Shown here: positions 57,098 through 64,000 of the stretch, piece by piece
Layout: every line of letters begins with the position of its first letter
How positions within the stretch are numbered: the stretch's first letter is position 1
Position numbers and translations under genes: made by a program
Notes under the pieces: generated by a model
The model's database searches: none
The model's input: only the letters and a program-made list of their open reading frames with translations
Told to the model about the DNA's origin: nothing
Assembly (NCBI GenBank): GCA_032358165.1
Contig: JAALGY010000008.1
Location: 744,001 to 808,000 of the forward strand
From: Diplosphaera chodatii
Lineage: Eukaryota; Chlorophyta; Trebouxiophyceae; Prasiolales; Stichococcaceae
Reading direction: 5' to 3'
Length of the DNA stretch: 64,000 bases

Positions 57098-59199
57098 TCA
57101 CTTCTGGTTTCGTCGGTGCCAGGCAACCACATCCTCATACGGCAGTTGGCCCCCAAAGATGTCGAGCGCGCTGCCGACTGTGATGTCCACGCGACCCCGA
57201 CCTGCCTCGTTCACCCACTCGAGATCGTCCTGCACAAAGCACTCGTGCAATCTTGTCATCATGTCATGAGTACGTTTGGCTCCTATATAAGCTGTTCAGC
57301 ATGAGGTGTAGCGCTTACAAATCTGCTTTGCGACGCTCACCACATATGCCACACTGCTGTTGCTTCCAAACATAGACTCAATGCATGCTGCTCATGGGGG
57401 TCATCAGTGAAGCACCAGGGTGCGGGCGCCGCCGGCGTACGTCACGGGCAGCGGCGCGTGCTGCCCCAGCAGCGCCACCAGCTCCTCGTCGATGCCTGTG
57501 TGACGCAGGTGTATGCAGCAGCGTGATCCCAGAGCATTCTCCAGCGCAGCCTGCCATCTGGGCGCTATGACGCTGCATGGCTGCTGCTCACGAGCTAAAT
57601 AGGCGACCCTGAGCATGTCAGTCGGCTGTCAAGGTTTGCATCTGGGAAAATTTCAAGAAACCTCCAAGCATCATTTCCTTGTTCCCTTGTCGCACCCAGC
57701 TGCTTGCCCTCCACGTCCACGCCGTGGACCAAGAACTCGTCGCAGCGGGAAGCCAGCTGCTCCAGCTGCCGCGGCTCCACCGCCAGGTCGCTGAACTTCT
57801 GCCACCGGTCCGTCACCTGCGCGCCACTTCAGGTGCGTGAGCCTGTGCACGAGCCCGGATGGCGAGCTCTCGTACCTTCGGAGGGAAGAGCGTGTGAATC
57901 ACGGCAGGGCCATCAGTGCGAAAGACTGGCGAATTGCAAGGGCCAGTCACCACATAGTAGGTGTCCTTGCGCTTCCGGCAGGACAGGTCCAGCACCAGCC
58001 GCTGCTTCCCGACCGCGCGCACCTTCAAGGACACAGCGTTGATCAGGGCACTCAACCGCTGCACGAGCCTGTGCACCAGGCAGGTGCCTGCTCGAATGGC
58101 GGGCCACCGCACTGCTGGACCAGCCGCAGCCATGCAGCAATACATCACACCGTCGGGTGAGTTTCCAGGTCTCCATGTGTTCCGCTGTGGGAGGCGACCC
58201 CACCAGCGCGTTGAGGCGGTCCTCCTCCAGGCGGCCGTTGCGGAAGACGTAGGAGGTCACGATGACATGGCTGGCGCCCGCGTCCAGGTACCGCCCCGCG
58301 TTCTCGGGCGTCACGCCGCCGCCCACGTGCAGGCCGCCCGGGAACGCGTTCAGCGCAGACACCGCCGCCTCCCTGCACACCCATGCTACGCATCGACACC
58401 GGTTGGCGTGCATGGCCCCCGGCACAACCATCCTGGCCCGGCGTCTCGACATGTAAACCCCAAGTGGCCGCCATGCTCTCCAGAGTGTGCTGAGGGATCA
58501 GCGCAAACGCACCATGACACCTGAGTCAGCCATCTCGTCGACAGCACTGTCATTCCGTGGCGCAACGTTGCTATGGGCGATGCAGATGACCACAGGGCAT
58601 CGTTCATAGCCACGGGCACCACCTGCTCTCCGGGTCAGGCCCCAGCATGATGACATGGCCACCATGCAGGCCATCCCGCGCATACAGCTCCGCAAAGTAG
58701 CTGGCGGGCGCTGCGGCCTCGAAATTGGTGATCAGCTGCGGGTCACCGCCGTCGCTGCGAATGGCAAAATGCAGTGAGGTCAGCCGCCACCATGGCAAGC
58801 CCCCGGCTGCCAGCGGTAGATGCTGTGCAGCAAGACGACCAGGCTGCCATGCTACCATGCTGCATGACGGGCCGTACCATGCACGCACCTGTTCTCAACG
58901 TCTTTGAGCGTGGATCCGACGATCTGCTTGACGGTGCCCTGTGGAACATGGACTGCATGAGTCACTTGCGGCGCCCATCGCATGCGATGTAGCAGGTGAG
59001 GCAGTCTGCATACGCTGATGGGGGGAAGGAGCATCAGGAAAGTCTGAACAAGAGGCAGTGTGCAGGCCTTGTGGATGTCTATACACGGTCGAAAGCCTGC
59101 GCCGGACGCTGCACAGGTGATGCGGCGGTGGCGCGGCTGCTGTGGCCTGGTTGGCTGTGCAAGTACTGGAGGCAAGCACCGCCTATAAGCGCCAAGCAT
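57098..59199 (-). CDS. HISN3: ProFAR isomerase of histidine biosynthesis (HisA/HISN3)
   Basis: Isomerises ProFAR to PRFAR, the fourth step of histidine synthesis, in plastids of plants. Eight exons (59068-59199, 58889-58938, 58623-58754, 58204-58372, 57951-58022, 57696-57816, 57416-57495, 57098-57229) give 295 aa. A short Arg/Pro-rich leader precedes the (beta-alpha)8 barrel. Motifs: [118 protein letters not shown], and [15 protein letters not shown]. This is the eukaryotic HIS6 form. The first intron must be GC-AG (CACAAG|GCCTGC): the join K|GTVKQ is fixed by conservation and phase. Confidence 0.93.
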
Positions 59200-59567
59200 C
59201 GGAAGGTGGACGCCAGGTGGATGGTCCTAACTGTGCCTGCTCGGATCCTGCACCCTTTATGCCTCAAGACGGTGGCGCTGCAGCCCCAATTAGCAGATCA
59301 TAGCCACTATTGCGATCCGTCGTGCTGCACGATCGGTCGAATCACTACACTGTGCTTAATCCAGGTGCTATGTCACCTATATACACCGCTCAATGAGCTC
59401 TGCACTTGCGTTGTTTGGCATGGACCGACGGAAGTATTACACCTGGGCTTTGCCCGTACAACGCCGTCCAACCTTGCCGGACAAACGTGTGGCGAGTCTT
59501 CAGAGGAGCGGTTCGTGTCACAGCTGGCCCTGGGCCGAGTTGCTCACAAGCCGCGTGTTCCCATCAA

Positions 59568-59573
59568 TATATA
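59568..59573 (+). promoter_or_regulatory. TATA box (TATATA) for the membrane-protein gene
   Basis: TATATA 81 bases before the ATG at 59654, a plausible TATA position with a short 5' UTR. A CTATATAC motif also lies near 59378. The 59200-59653 gap separates this gene from divergent HISN3 and shows nothing else. Confidence 0.45.
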
Positions 59574-59653
59574 GTTTGCACCTGACCGTCACTATTCGTT
59601 GTGCGTCGCCTGCTCGACCGCTATTACACCGTCCGCTATCACTTGTAGAATAT

Positions 59654-61073
59654 ATGAAGCATGTCTTGTGTGCCCTCGTGTTGGGCTGCCTAGCCGGCGT
59701 CAGTGCACAGCAGACCGCCCATAAGGCATGGCTCACGGCCGGCACCTGCACAGCCTTCCGTGTGCCGCTGGCCGAGGGCGACCAGCGCTTTCAGCTCCTG
59801 ACCAGCCTTGACTCCAACATCAGGTGGGGCCCGTGTGCTGCCTGCTGCGCACCGTAGCCTAAGTTGCAAGGTCTTGAGGTGCATCGAGCATGGCTGTGAT
59901 TGGCATACATGTGATCGCTATCAGTCTGCGGCCCCTGATCAGCGGTTCGGCTGCTTCGGGAGGCCAGATCTGGTGGCCCAGCTGGATACTCGGGCCGTCG
60001 ACACGCGTCAAGCAACTGCACACTTGTCTGCATATGCTCTGGTTGGGCACAAGGACACAGCGGACTGACCGGATGGCTGTTGTTGCATCAGGATTGCGGG
60101 CATTGCGACGGGGTGTCTGCTCACAGCTGCGGATGGCTCGTGCAGCCAAGTGGCAGATGCCAGCGACGCCGCGTGCGCCACAGCCATGCATTCAGGTGCG
60201 CAGGACTGCTTGCTGCGCGCAGTCGCGGCTTGTGCCCTGATTTTTCCAAATTGGGATGGGTTCTGTAAATATATACATTGGCCTGCACAGGCTTGCCAGC
60301 AGCTCTCGAGGGCGAGCTGCTCGCAGTGCCACCGGCCACCGAGGGCTTCGTGTACGTCTCCAACAACGGCGAGATGTCGAAGCTCGTCGATCTCCTGGTG
60401 AGTGATGATACGCCAATGCAGTGCGGAGCTGGTTGCCCAAGCTGCTCATTGGTTTTCTTGCCTGTCGCGGCGGGGGACGGGATGCACATCAGGGCGGTGC
60501 CGTCGTGAGACCGTCCCTGATGTGTACGTCGTGTTTGAACAGGTTGTCGTGCAGCCAGAGGGCAGCGCCAGCACAGCCGTTGCGACAGCGGTGGGCAGCT
60601 ACAGGCGCGCACTGCTTCGAAGCACACGCGGCACGGTGCAGGCTGGTGCCGCCGCAGCCATCCATACAGTCACGGCGCTGCAGCGCAGCTCGCACCGCGC
60701 ACTGCTGCAGAGCAGCCCAGCCACGACAGACGTGCTGGCTGAGAGCAGCACGCCTAGTCCCACTCCCACTCCCACAAGCAGCGGCAACAGCGGCCCGGCC
60801 ACCACAGATGTGCTGGCAGACAGCCCCACCCCGACGCCCAGCCCCTCTGGCAGCAGCAGCAGCAGCAGCAACACGCCCACCAGCAGCACAAACAACGGCA
60901 ATTTGATTGACCGAGCTGTCAACCACTTCAACGATCCAACCGTCCGGAAATGGGTCAAGATTGCCATCATCGTACTCATCGTGCTGGTGGCCCTCAGCCT
61001 CCTGTCCTGCCTCTTCTGCATCCTACGCTGCATCTGCTGGCCGTGCTGCTGCGCAGCGCGCGGGTTCAAGTGA
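59654..61073 (+). CDS. Secreted or type I membrane protein with Ser/Thr/Pro stalk, function unknown
   Basis: Four exons (59654-59823, 60092-60195, 60291-60397, 60543-61073) join in phase to 303 aa. The N-terminus is a clear signal peptide (MKHVLCALVLGCLAGVSAQ). A luminal domain of about 190 residues follows; it has few cysteines (TAGTCTAF, ATGCLL, DGSC, AAC) and ends with two long hydrophilic segments. Then come two near-repeats (SPATTDVLAESSTPSPTPTP and GPATTDVLADSPTPTPSPSG) and a Ser/Asn linker coded by an AGC run, all likely O-glycosylated. One transmembrane helix (WVKIAIIVLIVLVALSLLSC) and a short Cys-rich cytosolic tail (LFCILRCICWPCCCAARGFK, likely palmitoylated) complete it. No family was recognised. 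Surface or cell-wall receptor-like roles are possible but not shown. Confidence 0.78.
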
Positions 61074-61498
61074 ATGTAGCAGCATCGATCATGCCCAGCG
61101 CAGAGGCGGATCAGGGCGTCCACCAAATGTTGGTCAGCCACAACCCCGAGCAGAACCAAAGGGGACCCATCAGTAGTGTGTGGGCACTGTATCTCAGGGA
61201 ATTGTGAACCAACTGCGCAGGGTTTGTAGAGTAGGTGTGACCGCGAACTGCAGCCTGACATCAGGGTGCCTATTGCTGTGTACGGTTCTAAGCCTGGTAC
61301 CGTATGCATGTCCAACCAGTATGTTCCAGCATCAACGTGACTATTGCAAGCTGCAACTCATACACCACTGCATGGTCAGCACTGTGCAACAAGAGCAGGC
61401 TTGTCTATTCATGCAACAGTTCATAGGCCGAAAGCTACAACATCTTGATCACACTAGCACTCATGCGGTCAGTGCTGGATCCTCTGAATGTCGTCTCC
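61074..61498. other. Convergent 3' flanks of membrane-protein and LC8 genes
   Basis: 425 bases between two stop codons. No exon, no TGTAA in a good position, and no repeat seen. Confidence 0.45.
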
Positions 61499-62435
61499 TC
61501 AGCCCGACTTGAACAGCAGGATGGCCACCTGACCTGCAGGTAGCTCATCAGGTGCGTCATTTGTGCTTCATGAGCTATGCCAGGGCATCAAATTCCCAGG
61601 ATACCAGCAGGGTGACGCAACAGCTCACCTAGATAAAAGTACATGAAGTGCTGCGACAGCAACATGATCACAGTTAGCACTCGGACGAAAAGCAGCATTT
61701 ACGCATCAAACACATTGTTTCAACTGGGCAAGGCTTGTTGCATGCCGCCGAGCTTTTGCACCTTTGTTTCGTGAGTGACGTATGAACCTGCAAGCGGACA
61801 TCGTCGCGTCAAGCATAGGTGCAAGTGCAAATTACATGCTGTGTGTCTGTTCCGGTGAAGTGCGAGCAGCTACGTACATCATGCTCGCAGAATCGTGCTT
61901 TTCACCGAAGTTGCGGCCGACGATGCAGTGCCAGGTCGGTTGATGCTTCTTGTCAAACTCCTTCTTGATGAATTGCGCGATGTCCTTCTCGATGTTGAAC
62001 TTGTCCAGGCCCTGTGCACCCATACATAAACAGTCGAGCCTTCGGTAGTGCGCGTCAGTCTGTCCGATCACTAGCAACAGATTCAACTGGTGCATGCAAC
62101 GACGCAAGGCGTGTCGTCAGGCTCGCAGTCGAAGTGCCAGCTTCTGCATTGGAACATGCTGCATGCCAGTTCGAAAATTTATATCTTACTGTGCTACTTT
62201 CTAGATATGCAAGCTGCTGACACAAGTGACATACTGCCGCAAGCGCCACATCGCAGACGTCACTCTGCTGAAGGGATGTGGTCTGCTGTCATGCAGGGTG
62301 TTTGAGAAACACTGCCACATGTTTTTGTACCGACGTGGTGATCTGCCCTCTGACCTGCGAGGCGATGTCGACTGCCTCCTGCTGCATCTCCTCCGACATG
62401 TCCGCATTCTTGATGACGGCCTTGCGCTCCGACAT
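61499..62435 (-). CDS. Dynein light chain LC8 (DYNLL)
   Basis: Small dimeric hub protein of dynein, myosin V and many non-motor complexes. Five exons (62355-62435, 61906-62011, 61762-61787, 61629-61650, 61499-61533) give exactly 89 aa, the normal LC8 length. Sequence motifs: [20 protein letters not shown], [24 protein letters not shown] core (here [17 protein letters not shown]), [38 protein letters not shown]. All are near-invariant in eukaryotes. The 26- and 22-base exons are unusually small. LC8 is often flagellar but is also kept in organisms without flagella, so it does not show that this alga is motile. Confidence 0.96.
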
Positions 62436-62549
62436 GGCGTTCTGCGCTGAAGATCAGAGAATACGGACGGCAGACAATACGCACAGTGTGCAGGTGCGCA
62501 GAGAAGCTGTTCGAAACGGCGTGTTGCTCGCGGTAGCGCGCTTCGCGTG

Positions 62550-62557
62550 GCGGGAAA
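62550..62557 (-). promoter_or_regulatory. E2F site (TTTCCCGC) in the LC8/MCM3 divergent promoter
   Basis: GCGGGAAA on the plus strand is TTTCCCGC on the minus strand, an exact match to the E2F consensus TTTSSCGC. It lies 257 bases before the MCM3 ATG within the 378-base gap to LC8. MCM genes are classical E2F/RB targets in plants and algae, so control of MCM3 is the likely role. Confidence 0.6.
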
Positions 62558-62813
62558 GCTAATCGGGCCATTGCTCACACGGCTATGCACCCTAGCTCCA
62601 ACTAACTTTTCGAAAATTGCATTTCCAGCGCATGCGTTGGGAACTGCGTGTCAGGGCACATACACACCCTTACATTTGTTCATTAACGCTCCCTGACAGT
62701 ATCGATCTCAAGCAGGGTCATCCGCCAGAGTGTTACCGCCCATCCTCCGCTGGTCCACCGGAACAGTTTTGCGTGCATCATTGCTGCAGCCTAAGCCTGG
62801 GGGCGCGGCCGCG

Positions 62814-64000
62814 ATGGACTCCCGCGTGGAGGAGCGCCTGCAGCTCAAGCGGGACTTCTCGGACTTCCTGGACGCCGACAACGGCGCCGGGCCTTATGTG
62901 TCAGCCGTCAACGACCTGGCGCAGGCCGCGGAGCAGAAGGGCACCGCCCTGCGGCTGCTGGTCGACATGAACGACGTGCTGGACCACGACCCGGCGCTGC
63001 ACAAGAAGCTGCTGCACAGGCCGGCGGTGTGCCTGCCGCCCTTCCAGGAGGCGCTGGAGGAGCTCCTCAGGTGCACATGATCCATGCTTTCAAGTGATTG
63101 ACTGGTGCACCTTCTCCTAGCTTTCATCGCCATCTGTCCCGCAGAGGAATCGTGCCAGCAGCATGACTCGGATGCTGCATGGATCCGATGGCAAGGAGCT
63201 CCTGCTGAGCACGGCTGCATTCCTGTGCAGACTTCGTGCATGATTGAACATGTTGGGACCTGAACTGCACGGCACTGCTCTGCGCAGGCACGAGCACCCG
63301 AAAGCGCTGCAGGAGAACGCCGAGGTGCACGTGGGCCTGACCGGGGAGTTCGGTGCCCACCGCGTGTCGCCACGCCAGCTGCTTGCGGCGCTGCAGGTGT
63401 GTATTGGCTGGTCGGTGGTGATCACTGTTTCACGTCTTCTCACCCCTGCCCATGCTTCAGTACATGGAGCAGGTGCAAGGTGTGCCTGGCGATCTGGACT
63501 TCCTGGATGTCACATCAATGCAGCCGCTGCCAGTCGTGTGTGGATGCGCTGGCGTCCTGTCGCAATGCTGAGGGTTTGCGGCCTCCCACCTGCAGGGCAA
63601 GCTGGTATGCGCGGAGGGCATCGTCACCAAGGCGTCCGTGGTGCGGCCCAAGTGGGTGAAGTCGGTGCACTACTGCCCCGTCACCGGCAAGGAGACCACG
63701 CGCGAGTACCGGTGCGAATGACCACGACGATCGCTCCAACGCAGCGCGTCACAGCATCACCAGGCGGGCGGCCTGCGAGCACAATTTCTCAAAGGGAGTG
63801 CAGGCCGGACAGTGCATGTGACGCCAGCAATGGCTGCACCGCAGGGACGTGACCAGCATGGTGGGCGTGCCGACCACGATGGTGTTCCCGCAGCGGGACG
63901 ATGACGGCAACCTGCTGGAGACGCAGTACGGCCGCTCCCGCTTCCGGGACCAGCAGGTGGGCCTGCCTGCGCACCGGGGGTCACTGTTGCAGCACTGCAG
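62814..64000 (+). CDS. MCM3: MCM3, DNA replication licensing helicase subunit (5' part; runs off the window)
   Basis: One of the six MCM2-7 helicase subunits. Exons 62814-63070, 63288-63396, 63596-63711 and 63845-63956 join in phase; the rest lies beyond the window. Visible N-terminal domain: [37 protein letters not shown], then [60 protein letters not shown], and [18 protein letters not shown]. The EGIVTK, VRPK, HYCP and LETQYG motifs identify MCM3 rather than other MCMs. As in other MCM3 proteins the zinc motif is degenerate. The ATG at 62814 follows in-frame non-Met codons and fits the family start. Confidence 0.94.

Noticed and set aside
59890..60090. Possible extra exon in the membrane-protein gene (acceptor near 59927)
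   Set aside because: Joining 59823 directly to 60092 keeps phase and gives a smooth sequence; the candidate exon has no good donor.
1..64000. CRISPR arrays, operons, ribosome binding sites, phage or plasmid genes
   Set aside because: The window is clearly eukaryotic nuclear DNA; no spaced direct repeats or bacterial gene layout were found.

Overview
This is a nuclear chromosome segment from a green alga (Chlorophyta), most likely a trebouxiophyte. The signs are GC-rich coding DNA, many short spliceosomal introns (acceptors mostly ...TGCAG, donors mostly GTGNGN), TGTAA-type poly(A) signals, a cluster of three light-harvesting antenna genes, a nuclear ClpP with a plastid-type leader, and plant-type CUL4, CGI-58, HISN3 and UBE2S. 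Nothing bacterial, organellar or viral was seen. Gene models were built by joining exons by eye and checking reading phase across every junction; about 106 introns were followed this way. Single-base errors in exon ends remain possible.

Layout, left to right. 1-885: 3' end of CUL4 (+). 1424-6824: TMEM62-like metallophosphoesterase (-). 7475-9149: PLAC8-domain membrane protein (+). 9150-12250: about 3 kb with no gene I can support. 12251-24934: a very large, uncharacterised multi-exon locus (+), probably one gene but annotated as two. It has two RWP-RK/Fis-like helix-turn-helix units, SUMO-related motifs, duplicated phase-1 exons, CxxC zinc-finger-like parts, a disordered Pro/Ala-rich region and an SRI-like C-terminus. 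25288-30606: three LHC genes, one (-) and two (+). 31193-33395: DCPS scavenger decapping enzyme (-). 33962-37003: CGI-58/ABHD5-type hydrolase (+). 37280-38938: helical protein of unknown function (-). 39796-41829: ClpP (-). 42614-44026: UBE2S-type E2 (+). 44402-47053: Orn/Lys/Arg decarboxylase (-). 47333-53723: eIF3a (+). 54481-56271: intronless Ser/Thr kinase (+). 57098-59199: histidine-biosynthesis HisA/HISN3 (-). 59654-61073: secreted or type I membrane protein of unknown function (+). 61499-62435: dynein light chain LC8 (-). 62814-64000: 5' part of MCM3 (+).

Most genes are housekeeping genes in convergent or divergent pairs. Functional links are limited to the LHC cluster (photosystem antenna), proteolysis and ubiquitin genes (CUL4, UBE2S, ClpP) and cell-cycle genes (MCM3, UBE2S, CUL4). 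The most notable points are: (1) at least six introns that appear to use GC-AG splice sites where the reading phase leaves no GT alternative; (2) the 12.7-kb uncharacterised locus with internally duplicated exons and a local double frame disruption; (3) an intronless LHC gene next to an 11-exon paralogue; (4) a perfect 16-bp hairpin at 39471-39515; and (5) a canonical E2F site in the LC8/MCM3 intergenic region.
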